A stretch of DNA of 64,000 nucleotides. It comes from Lycium barbarum. Lineage: Eukaryota > Streptophyta > Magnoliopsida > Solanales > Solanaceae. The DNA lies in contig NC_083345.1 of assembly GCF_019175385.1 (NCBI RefSeq), forward strand, positions 8,719,205-8,783,204. Direction: 5' to 3'. Of this stretch, positions 12,617 to 22,522 are shown piece after piece; within the stretch, counting starts at the first letter, position 1, and each line of letters opens with the position of its first letter. The notes beneath the pieces are model-generated. The model was given only the letters and a program-made list of their open reading frames with translations. It had not been told where the DNA came from and did not search any database. The position numbers and the translations under genes were made by a program.

Positions 12617-12767
12617 TCAGTACGCGCGTTCTTTGAGCACTTCAAGCTCTACTTCAGTAGGGTCAGTAGCCTGAATCTCATAGTGTATGCCTTCCAGCTC
12701 CCTCCTGAACCTCTCCTTAGCTGTGGCGTACAGCATCTTCGATCGGATGCGGGAAACAGAAGGAGAC
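12617..12767 (-). pseudogene. orphan ADF exon 3 (truncated paralogue of the gene at 29598-33134)
   Basis: The 151-bp block encodes the C-terminal third of an ADF/cofilin, from [20 protein letters not shown] to LKERAY and a stop, with its 3' splice acceptor AG preserved. The main visible changes from the intact gene are TS>TA and KD>KE after MLYA. Exons 1 and 2 are absent: the copy is broken in intron 2 at about 13020, where an LTR begins. The exon shows no disabling mutation, so either the truncation is recent or the missing exons lie outside this window. Confidence 0.88.
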
Positions 12768-13025
12768 CTGAAAGAGATGGATTAGTGTAGCACCTCTTTC
12801 ATAAAATAACATACTAATGAAATGGTTACCCAAAGTAAAAATACATAATTTGACAACATTTTCCTACTGAAGACTTCCCTTCATCTCTATTATGTTTCTT
12901 GTTCTGTTTTAGTTTTTCCAGGAGAAAAGGTCCAAGGACTTTGCAATTAGATAACAATCCCTTTTAGATACAACACTTCTTCTAGGATCTAGGAAGGGTG
13001 GAATCTCATGCATTCAGAAGGATAT

Positions 13026-13613
13026 TGTATACGGGTAAAACTGAGGATACAGGCACGCTCGGTTTCCCGTTGTCATGGTTATGCTCGGTCACGATACGAC
13101 CGTCTCACCAGGAACGCGACTTCGAGTTCGGGCCAGGATGAGGTGATAAAGGAAGGGCAGTTAACTGCCATAAGGAGAAGACCGAAATATCCACCCTCAA
13201 CCGGATAATTCGACGTCGATCTCGGTAAAACAGCTGTCACCAGATTTATTTATTTTATTTAGAATTGTACTAGGGTTGAAACTCCTCTACTATATAAAGA
13301 GGAGGTTCTCATCCATATAGGAGGTTGGCAACAGAAAGGAAGAAAGAGTTCATATAAAAAGAAAAAGAATTACTTGCATTCACCTCCATTTTGTTCTTGA
13401 ATTCATTTCTATTATCCATCGTATACGTACTCAGCATCGGGTATCGACCTCGATTTTCATACCCGAGGCCGGACTCAATCAACATCTGGTCAGATCTGCT
13501 TCCTTATTCACTTAATTATTGGTTTCCCTTGTAATCTAATATCAAATTGAATTTAGCCACATATATTTGGCATCACGTATAAATTTAATTGTTCCCCATT
13601 TTAAGGTTAAACA
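13026..13613 (+). mobile_element. 5' LTR of a Ty3/gypsy element (588 bp)
   Basis: Starts TGTATACGGGTAAAACTGAG and ends GGTTAAACA, followed at once by a PBS-like sequence. A promoter-like CTATATAAAGAGG sits near 13290. The first bases match the solo LTR at 20983-21826 (TGTATACGG-TAAAA). The five bases before it are GATAT (13021-13025); no matching right flank was found, so the 3' part is lost or rearranged. Confidence 0.8.
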
Positions 13614-15304
13614 GTTTGGCGCCCACCGTGGGGCCCTAGATAGTAGTGGCGGTTCAATACAACATTCTGGTTACCCTCAATATTCTTCACTTGTTCTTTA
13701 AGGTTTGATTTCAGATGTACCAGGTATTTTTCTCTTATTGAAGGTCCTTTTTCTTAGACGATTTTAGGCAAAAATCTCTCCTTTTTCTTCTAATTCATTC
13801 TGCCAAGCCAGTCCAAAAAATTTCAAATGTTCGGATTAAAATCAAAATCCTGCCGAAAATCTCGAAACCCTAGTTCGTCACTATAAATACTAGCTTTTCT
13901 ACTCATTTTAATAAGCTTCGAAGCTGCCACTTCTCCCCTTTAGCTATTAATCATTAATCTCTTTCATACACTATTTTTGCTCAAAACACCAAGTTCATTT
14001 AGTCTCTTACCTCGATTAAAACCTCGTATCTAAGCATCATTCGTGTTCGTAAGTAGATCGGAGATCCAAAGCCACGTTCACTGCACCTGTAAAAGGTATA
14101 TCCACCCCCTTTTCTCTGTTTTCTTTCTCGTCTATGTGATAAAAATGTTGTCATTATTTAAAGAGAATTATGTCTTAAGAGCATGTTTGCTTAGCTAAGA
14201 TAATGATTTGGGTTTGTCATGTCTTTAGGAACAGTTGAAGTAGAAATATAAAGGGTATGTTTCAAACGTAATGTTATCATGAATTCTAGTAGTGCCGTAA
14301 ATCTTAGACACATCACTGCTAGCTAATTTATATACTCACGTGTTTGATTTATTTTGTTCCCATGAAAACCTTCTGGTCATGATTCTCATTTTAAAGTATG
14401 GCACCTCCGAAATATATATTGGCTTAAGTAGAACATTTATGCTTACTACAATTGAAAATATCACTGCTGCAGATTTTCTTTTTTTAGAAATGAGATGTTT
14501 GATAGCATGTTCCTTTTGAGTTTTGTTCCCTTTTAATAAAATGGAGTAGTACATACCTTACTGTTTTGTTTTAAAAAATGACTGACCTTTTGATCTTAAA
14601 AAGTGAATAAGCGCGTTACAAATTAGTTAGAGTCTTGTTGAAATTAAATGTGATCTTGTTTTCCTTACTGTGTTTATTATCAATATATTAAGAATCACTT
14701 TTCTTTCTCTAATCCCGTTTTCCTGTTATTTTTCTTTGTCTGCATGAGCACACTTGAGCTGTAAGGAGTCTCGGACGAGACTCGATGCCACCACTAGATC
14801 AAAACAACATCATCCCTTCACTTTTTGTCTCTAGCTCCTTCGAGACTCATCCGAACATAACCTATGAGGGTCGTGATGAACTCTTGAACTCACATCCGTT
14901 TCTTATTCGGTTCTCTTCCTCTCCAGAGAAATAATCCGAGCATAAGCAAAAGGAAGAGGGGAGAGGACGAGAATGGTTACTGCATTTTTTTTTAACTTAA
15001 TTTATGCTTGCTTAGTTATTTTGCATTCGTATGTGTGATTGTTTATTTGATAGATTTTTGTTTATCGACATAAGAACTCCTAGTTTAGAAAGGGAAAATT
15101 GGTATATTATTTCAGCGACTATCAAAAAGTAATAATTTTCAAAGTTCTTTTCTAGTTCATTTTATGGATCGTTTTTTATGAATCCAAATGATTTACAACA
15201 ACCAGATTTTCAAGAGTCCAAACGATTCATTTAAATTTGAACCCGAGCTTCGGTCCACGTCAAAAGAATTTTTAAAGTGTTGGGTCCAAATCTTTTTCCG
15301 TAAC
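13614..15304 (+). mobile_element. probable internal leader of the same retroelement, no ORF
   Basis: The sequence after the PBS continues without a sustained open frame. A second promoter-like CACTATAAATAC lies near 13881, followed by a C/T-rich leader. No gag, protease, RT, RNase H or integrase motif is visible. I assign it to the element by contiguity alone; other origins are possible. Confidence 0.35.
13617..13634 (+). other. primer-binding site of the Ty3/gypsy element
   Basis: TGGCGCCCACCGTGGGGC starts three bases after the LTR end. From memory, this TGGCGCCCACCGTGGGG form follows LTRs of Tat/Ogre-type gypsy elements in plants. The primer tRNA was not identified. Confidence 0.75.
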
Positions 15305-15307
15305 TAA

Positions 15308-17161
15308 GGCCTCATTTGTTTCCATTAAAATTAAGACGTCTGAATCTGAATACACATTTGAATATTAAAATGTGCATTAAGATCTAGATGTCTGAATCTG
15401 AATGCACATTTGAATATTAAGATATGATCTCTAGATCTAAACACTGTATAATTAAGTCTGATTGTTTCAATAGCTGAATGTGCATGTGAAATTACACAAT
15501 ATCAATAAAAATCACATTTCAGCAAAAATAATTTATATATCCGATAGAAAATAATATTTGAATACTAAAGTTGTAGCTTAAAGTTTTCTTATACCAGACA
15601 AAAGAAGACAATTCGATTTAGGTATCTTGCATTTGAATTTAAAACTCTAGAGAATTAATTTTTCTTCAAGAGAAAAACTCTAAAGGTACAACATAGCAGT
15701 ATATATTTGGATAGTATGATATACTGATGAAGTATCACCATTTATATGTAAACAATTTCCTCCTCTTCAAAATAGACAACCTCTTATGTGTTATCAAATC
15801 ACGATAATCAAATCACGTTAAACGATGATACTTGTTTACTGAATATCGAATCATAATTTACATGTAAACAATTTCCTCCTCTTCAAACAAATGGACCCTA
15901 TTATGCCGCTTTTTGCAGATGCAAATTTATCAAAAAAGCTCTTGTTCTTTAAGAAGCTTGTATGCATAAAGAATTTCTCCCCTGTGCCAGAAACGTATAT
16001 TTTAAAATTGGACCACCATTATATTCATTGAACCATAAAAGTATCTAATAACTCTTGAAAACAAAATTGAACAGTTACAAGTTGGAAGTAATGGTCCTAA
16101 GCAACAGGCCAGAATGAAAATTGATAAAGAACTTACCATTTCAAGCAAGAAAAGAAAGGTATTTTGTTGAGAAAGCAGAGAGGGAGGCCAAAACACCTTT
16201 GCCGCGAAGAGGAGTAGGAGGCGTGAAATATTTTGTGAGAATAAGGCGTACTTTTTAATGAGTCTGAATGGAATAAGACATCTATTCAGATCTGAAACAA
16301 AATAAATGTATTTAATGGGTTGAATTTGAATAATTAAAATTTAGATTTTAAAAATAAATGCACTTATTGGGTTGAATCTGAACCATTCAGATTCAGACCT
16401 CCATTAAGTAGGGGTGGACGTTCGGTTTTTCGTTTCGGTTTTATCAAACTTCGATTTGGCTATTTCGGGTTCGGTTTTTGAAGGTGGACACCGAACACCG
16501 AACCAAACTAGTTCAGTTCGGTTCTTTCGGTTTCGGTTTTTTAAAGTTCGGTTCGGTTCGGTTTCGGTTTTTTCAATTTGATTTTTTTGATATGATATTA
16601 GAAGCGATTCCCTTGACACTAATTCATATTCTCAAAAGCAATAAAACATAAAACTGATAAATTGAAATAAAAATCAAACAAATAGGATATACAAGAATAG
16701 AAAACTATAATTATGATATAGGATTACTAGGTGTTATATGCATACCGTAAGAATAATTAAAAAAACACATAAAGGACATACATTAATCCTAAAAACACAT
16801 CCTAGTTACCTTCCTTAACATACTTAATTTTCTCAACTGAAGTAGAAAATTAGGGATACAAATGCAAAAAAGGGCTTGTTACAATTGAGTTTTTTTTGGC
16901 TTTAAACTTAATGGGCTTGGACTATTTTAATTTTTTTTGGGTAATGTATTAAATTTCGGTGTGTGTTCGATTTTTCGATTAGGTTTTATCAAACTTCGGT
17001 TCGGCTATTTCGGTTTCGGTTTTTTGAAGGTGGACACCAAACACCGAACCAAACTAGTTCGGTTCGGTTCGGTTTGTTGAAGTTTCGGTCCGATTCGATT
17101 CGATTTTTCGATTTTCGATATTTATGCCCAGTCCTACCATTAAGTGCAGACAAATGAGGCC
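15308..17161. mobile_element. PIF/Harbinger (Tourist-like) MITE, TSD TAA, split by a nested hAT element
   Basis: The left end GGCCTCATTTGTTTCCATTA pairs with the right end, whose reverse complement is GGCCTCATTTGTCTGCACTT. TAA flanks both sides (15305-15307 and 17162-17164). Subterminal GTCTGAATCTGAAT repeats near 15350 and 15399 mirror ATTCAGATTCAGACCTCC near 16386. Without the nested insertion the element is about 1.1 kb. No transposase frame is present. TIR pattern plus 3-bp TAA is the PIF/Harbinger signature. Confidence 0.82.
16409..17136. mobile_element. non-autonomous hAT element (728 bp), 8-bp TSD CCATTAAG
   Basis: Starts TAGGGGTGGACG; the reverse complement of its right end starts TAGGACTGGGCA. 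It is flanked by CCATTAAG at 16401-16408 and 17137-17144. The body has two similar subterminal blocks (about 16430-16595 and 16975-17115) rich in TTCGGTTCGGTTTTTCG and containing GAAGGTGGACACC. No transposase. The 8-bp TSD and TAGGGGTG end indicate hAT. Confidence 0.92.
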
Positions 17162-17626
17162 TAATTGCCTTTATCTAGTCCTTTAAAAAGGTGCAAAGTT
17201 TAGCATTGTTTCGAAATTGACGTTCTTCAGTTTCTGCCATTTTGTTTCAAGTATGCTTTTGAGGTTTAAGTCTTTAAATTCAAAGTGGAGTCTTTCAAAT
17301 GACATGATTTTTTAACACATAACTTCCAACAAAAGAGGCGCTAGCATTTGTGTTTTAATGATTTTCTAAGCCTAATTTATTCACTCAAGTTTGACCGGTT
17401 AATCGTATTTAACGGATCTTAAAAGATGTTTAGCACCTTCTCTTTAGGATAATTAGAACCATTACCTAGACTTATATAAGTTCAGTGGACCTTTAAATTA
17501 GAGTTAATTTAGCATTACTTTAGGTGTCCTAATTCACCTTAAAAATAATTAGGTGACGACTCTTTGCGTAATTAATTGCGAATTACCAATATATTGTACC
17601 TTAATTTAACCCGATTAAATGGGGTA
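17162..17626. other. unassigned repeat-like DNA ending GGGGTATAACA
   Basis: No coding frame. The segment contains GGTGACGACTCTTTGCG and ends CGATTAAATGGGGTATAACA just where homology to copy A begins. The ending looks like an LTR terminus, but no partner end or target duplication was found. Confidence 0.35.
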
Positions 17627-18828
17627 TAACAAACACTTTAATTTTATTTTACTTATTTATTTTAGTAAATTTAATTTTTTATTATTATTTTCCTTTAATA
17701 TAAAAAGACATACATAAATTTGACATAATACCTGGATAGCCCCTTAAACATGACATGTTTTGTAAAATAGGCATCCAAACTTAGCAAGTGACCAATTAGA
17801 CACTTGAACTTGGCATAAGTGCCTACAGAACACAGCATGTTGACATGAGTGTTTTGCACTCTACACTGGCGGGGTGAAAGTAAGCTTTTTCTTATATTCT
17901 TCTTTTCTGTTAAAAAAAAAAAAAAAAGGTTCAACGTGTCTAATTTTACATTTCAACGTATGAGCCCAACAATTTCACCTTTCCTACGCCTGCCTTTTCT
18001 CCATTTTTACAAGAACAACTTGGTCAATGCTATATCACAAAAAAAAACATTTAAAAAGAAACCAAAAACAAGTAAATGAAAAGGAAATTATCGAAGAAAA
18101 CACCCAAGGAAACATGATTACACAAATTAATCTTCTGAAGAGATTTTAATGTGCATACTGTAAGAAATCAAATCTTATACTCAACAAATGGGTATTTCTA
18201 TAAAACCTAACCTTGCAGTACTCAACAAATAGGTTCCAACAAAGCATGATTGGCGGAGGGATTATTGAAGATAGGGGAGGTTTTCGGAGAAAATGTCGGA
18301 AGGTGTGGGGGTTACGGTAAAAGAATATTGGAGGGAAGGTTAATTATGTGGTTTTTTTTAATAAAAATAATAATAATTATAGGTGTCAAATTTTTCCTGC
18401 CTAAGTGTTACTAATGGATTTGTCATTGTGACCCATCAGCAGCAAATGATTTACTCGCAGATGACCTCATGGAGATCTGTGTTTAGTAGACACATTTATG
18501 CCTAGTTCAAGTGTCTATTTGGTCACTTGCTAAATATGTGAGTTTTCTGACTTAGAAAGTCGACTAAAAGAAAGAAATTGTCGCTTGGACTCAAATACTG
18601 GAGTAAAAAGGGAATCGGAAGGTGTCGGATTTTAAATCATTACTCTTATAACCTTTTATATAAGAGGGTGTCGGATTGGGTGGAATTTCAAATAATTACA
18701 TCTCTATCACCTTTTATATAAGAGGGTGTCAGATTATGTATTGAATATTACGTTGTAGGTATCCCATACATAGTAAGCAACTGAAAGAGGTGAAACTCAA
18801 AATACAAGAATGTCGCGTTATAGGTATC
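17627..18828. repeat. segmental duplication copy B, left block (holds the empty site of the solo LTR)
   Basis: Matches the flanks of the solo LTR: ACTTTAATTTTATTTTACTT at about 17630 equals 3611-3626 joined to 7277 onward. After a MITE insertion, homology resumes at GAGTTTTCTGACTTAGAAAG (about 18539) and runs to about 18815. It ends where the LARD begins at 18829. Confidence 0.9.
17720..18536. mobile_element. TIR element, probably a Mutator-like MITE, right end truncated
   Basis: AGCAAGTGACCAATTAGACA followed by CTTGAACTTGGCAT near 17778 is the inverted partner of ATGCCTAGTTCAAGTGTCTA followed by TTTGGTCACTTGCT near 18498. The sequence is absent from copy A. The left arm extends ~55 bp further out than the right, and about 50 bp of copy A is missing here, so the right end and flank were deleted. 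No TSD can be read. No coding capacity. Confidence 0.7.
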
Positions 18829-20982
18829 TGTCACACCCCAATCCTGATAGGGCATGATGGGCACCCGACCCTTACTTAGAGCTGAGCGAACCCGCTGGTT
18901 CTCGTTATACTCATAATCTCACAGGACTCCTAAGTCATGAAATGAAATGTATAATGAAAGCTTTTCGAAAACATTCTTTTCGTCTTTCTCGAATCATATA
19001 AAATCTGTAATTATATGAATCTGTAAAGTAATGCATAATGATACATCGGCTTAAATAGCCGCTTACAAGACTGACATACTGTATACATGACTCTGTCTGC
19101 AAAGTCTCTAACATAAATTAATATACCATAACATACATACTCTGACTCGGCAACACTCCGGAAAGAAATGGAGCTCGCCAAACTCGTTGGAACATCTTCT
19201 AGCAATATCCTCTACTCATCTGTATACACCTGCGTGGCATGAAACGCAGCGTCCACAAGAAGGGACATTAGTACGAATAATGTACTGAGTATGTAAGGCA
19301 TGAGTAACAACATAACATAGATATGAAAAGTAACGAGGAATAAGAGAGATAACATGTACATCTGAATGCCTCGTAAGGCAGATGTCATGCATGCTTAGCC
19401 TTTAAAAAAAACGTTTTATACATATACATAGTACCATGCCCGGCCATTAAGGCTCGGTGTTATATATATATATAGTATCATGTCCGGCCATTAAGGCGCG
19501 GTGTTATCATCATTAGCCTGCGTCCAGGCCTCCCGCGTCCGGGGCAATATCATAACATGCCCACTGCAGTGGTGTGCACATCTACGTGCCTGCCCGGCCG
19601 ACTATAGCGCGGCGCGGTGTAAGAAAATACATACATAAATATATAAAGCATGCATGATAGCCAAATAAAATCTATGAGTACATCAGAGTGACGTAAGGTC
19701 GGTAACCTCCGATTATATTATGGAATAATCATTGTCGCTTTGTCTCACCTTAAAGAAAAAATTATTATAAGATGAGACCAACAACAATGAATAAAATTAA
19801 GAAAGGTCAAAAGATAGCTCAATGTTCTCATATCGTCATTGAAATCATAAACTTGGAACCTTTGAACATAAAATCGTTATCATCATAGTCATCATAATAA
19901 TGTAAAGCTCATGTACATGGAAATCTCTATAACTTGAGACTTTTAGCCATAAAATCATTATCATCATAATCAGCATAGAAATTATCCTCATCTTTGACAT
20001 CATCATTATCATCGTAAAAACATGCTCATCGCTGTTATCATAAGAGCTCACAGAATCATAAATCTCTGGTTTGGAAAATGGCATTTTGGGAAAACAGCTA
20101 TGAATTATTAGGAAAGGAATTATGCCTTGGAGTCGTAAACATTTAACTTTTGAAAACGAGGAAGATATGGAAACATTTATGAAGCCATAGTATCGAAATC
20201 ATGTCTTTAGAAGCCCAATAAGATTATAAGGATCACGAAATTCGTGGACTTCTAGCATTTGCGGAACCAATGATATTATGAGTACGACACAAGGATTTAT
20301 AATGAAAGGATCATGCCTTTAGAAAGAAGGGGACTAGCCTTAACATACCTGGAAGATAATTTCTCGACTTCCAACTTACTTCCAGTTTTGCAATTCACTT
20401 AAGATCATTGATAGCCTCGTAATCTACATATAGAACCATTCATAATATTGTTAGGCTCGTCATCAGGCACTTGTCTCAAGACTTTAATTAAAATCCTTCT
20501 AAATTCTGTCAAAATTCGGGTAGCATCTCTCCTGTTTATATGCCTAGCCCGAAATCATAATATCAACAACAACAATACCAACATCATCAATACCATTATC
20601 CATGCCAATATATCTCCTAAAACATCCCACACTGTTTTCTAAATTTCTCAACTAACCAACTTGTGATACGACTATTTAATAACTTTATTTCCGTAAAGAA
20701 GACGAAATTAACACCAACAACATCAATAACAACACCCTCAACATCCTACAAGATAATATATGTATTTTAATCCAAATTTCTCTTCAACCCTCAATCCATA
20801 AATCAACAACATCAACACAACACACCATAACCTCTATTCGTGAAACTATTCCTTAATTCATATTGATAGAGAAAGAGATTCAACAATTCATACCTTATTT
20901 TTATGAAGGTAGCAAAATCTTCAACATTTACTTGTTCTCAAGCTCCTCCAACACCAAAATGAAATCTTAATCGCGTCTACAC

Positions 20983-21826
20983 TGTATACGGTAAAAATCG
21001 GATATATGTTAGAACCGGTAAGACCAGAGATCGAAGGAAAAGAGGGAAGATCGTCATCTGGTCCGATTTCTCCATAGACGAATTGATCGTGGCCGTTGGT
21101 CCGTTTGACCGGGGCCGTTGGTCCGAATTGATCGTGGCCACTGGTCTGATTGATCATAGTCGTTGGTCCGAATTGATCGTGGCCGCTGGTCCGTTTGATC
21201 ATAGCCGTTAGTCCGTTTGATCGTGGGCGTTAGTCCGTTTGATCGTGGCCGTTAGTCCGGGAAATCGTGGCCGCTAGTCCGGGTTGTCGTGGCCGTTGGT
21301 CCGGGTGATCCTGGCCGTTAGTCCGTTTTGGTCATGGCCGTTGATCCGGGAGATCCGTTACGCGGTTGCCACGCATCGATAGCGTCCTGCCATGCTCAAC
21401 TGCCAATCGTACGGGTGTCAGACCGTACGGCCAACCTAATCCAACTCAGAGCTTTTTCATCATTATTTTATTGTTCATGTTGTATGAAGCCCATAGGGCA
21501 CTACTATAAATAAGGGGCATTATCCCCCTCTTAAGGGGTTGGCTTCCACACATCAAGAACACTTTGTAATAGCAATATATATACAAAATCTCTCTCAAAC
21601 ACCCGATTTTGGTCACATTTGCTGTGTTTATTTCTTGCATTACTTCAATCGAGTAACATTCATACATTAGTGAAACACTCGAGTATATAGCAAACCACCG
21701 ATTGTCATTGCTTTCGTCGCATTATATCTATACTTATATCTTTCTTTTACCAAGTAGATTGAGACTTAACCACATATCTTATACCCACTCACAAATTCAA
21801 TTGATTATCCAAATCCGGGGTAAACA
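20983..21826 (+). mobile_element. nested solo LTR (844 bp), TSD TACAC
   Basis: Starts TGTATACGGTAAAAATCGG and ends CCAAATCCGGGGTAAACA. TACAC flanks it at 20978-20982 and 21827-21831. A promoter-like CACTATAAATAAGGGGC lies near 21502. The start and TATA arrangement match the LTR at 13026, so it belongs to a related Ty3/gypsy family. It inserted after the LARD. Confidence 0.92.
21060..21350 (+). repeat. ~22-bp minisatellite (GATCGTGGCCGTTGGTCCG), about a dozen copies
   Basis: Units such as GATCGTGGCCGTTGGTCCG plus a variable 2-4 base spacer repeat with point changes (GGCCGCTGGTCCG, GGCCGTTAGTCCG, CATAGTCGTTGGTCCG). It sits in the U3-like part of the solo LTR, upstream of the TATA-like box, where LTR enhancer repeats often lie. 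Confidence 0.9.
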
Positions 21827-22502
21827 TACACGTTGCCCGGACTTCGATTAGTATTCCGTAGCTTGAAATTCGCTCAAAATCCTCAATTTTTATGTGGCAC
21901 AAAGGCCTTCTTGTTTGCTGAAAATTCTGGAACATTTTGGAGCATTTTGGATGAAAAAAATGAGGGTTTGCCCCTTTTTATAAGGGCTGAGGCGGCGTCA
22001 CTGTAGCTACAGTACTGTAGCAGTCCTGTTTCTGCGTCGACAGCTCAGTTTGTAACGTCTATAATTCTCTACTCCGATGTCCTATCAACGAGAGGTTTTT
22101 TGCATTAGAAACTAGACTCGCCAAACTTCATTTTAGGCTTTTAAAATGCCTTAAAACTCCAAATATACATGGATATATACCCCTCCAAAGTTAACTAAAA
22201 ATCTGCCCAACATTTCTCAAATTTTCGTCGAACTTATTTTCTTCAATTTGCTTGACCTCGAAACCTTCCAAAACTCTTCATACATGATATTTATCATTTA
22301 TTATACATGATAATGGCCATGTTCTTGTGTTTCAAATTAGTCTTTCCCGATTACGACTTACGAGATCATAATCATCATTTGCTTAAACAATATACTTAAT
22401 AATGCCTCGTTCCTCATACTCCAAAGTTGTTTTACCTAGTCGTAACTCGACATACTTACATTCAAATTTAACCAGTGCTTCTCCGAGGTGCGGGGTGTAA
22501 CA

Positions 22503-22522
22503 TTCTCCCCCCCTTCAAAAAC
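22503..22522 (-). other. polypurine tract of the LARD
   Basis: The plus-strand sequence is TTCTCCCCCCCTTCAAAAAC; its complement GAAGGGGGGGAGAA directly precedes the TGTTACACC start of the 3' LTR, as expected for second-strand priming. Confidence 0.85.

Larger units (their letters stand above)
9097..13020. repeat. segmental duplication copy A, right block
   Basis: This block is collinear with 27102-30003 and includes the ADF downstream region, ADF exon 3 and part of intron 2. Copy A has a Mutator-like MITE at 10675-11564 and about 160 bp at 10228-10388 that copy B lacks. Copy A stops in the CATTCAGAAGG segment, where an LTR begins at 13026. Confidence 0.92.
18829..22502 (-). repeat. 3' LTR of the LARD element
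   Basis: Plus-strand ends are TGTCACACCCCAATCCTGAT and GCGGGGTGTAACA. The first ~428 bases repeat at 26675-27102. It is about 2.8 kb once the nested 20983-21826 solo LTR and one TSD copy are removed. The bases just outside (GTATC, 18824-18828) would be the target duplication, but the partner was lost with the truncated 5' LTR. Confidence 0.85.

Noticed and set aside
13026..17626. Whole 13026-17626 interval as one intact retrotransposon
   Set aside because: No second LTR matching 13026-13613 and no matching target duplication at 17627; it contains unrelated PIF and hAT elements.
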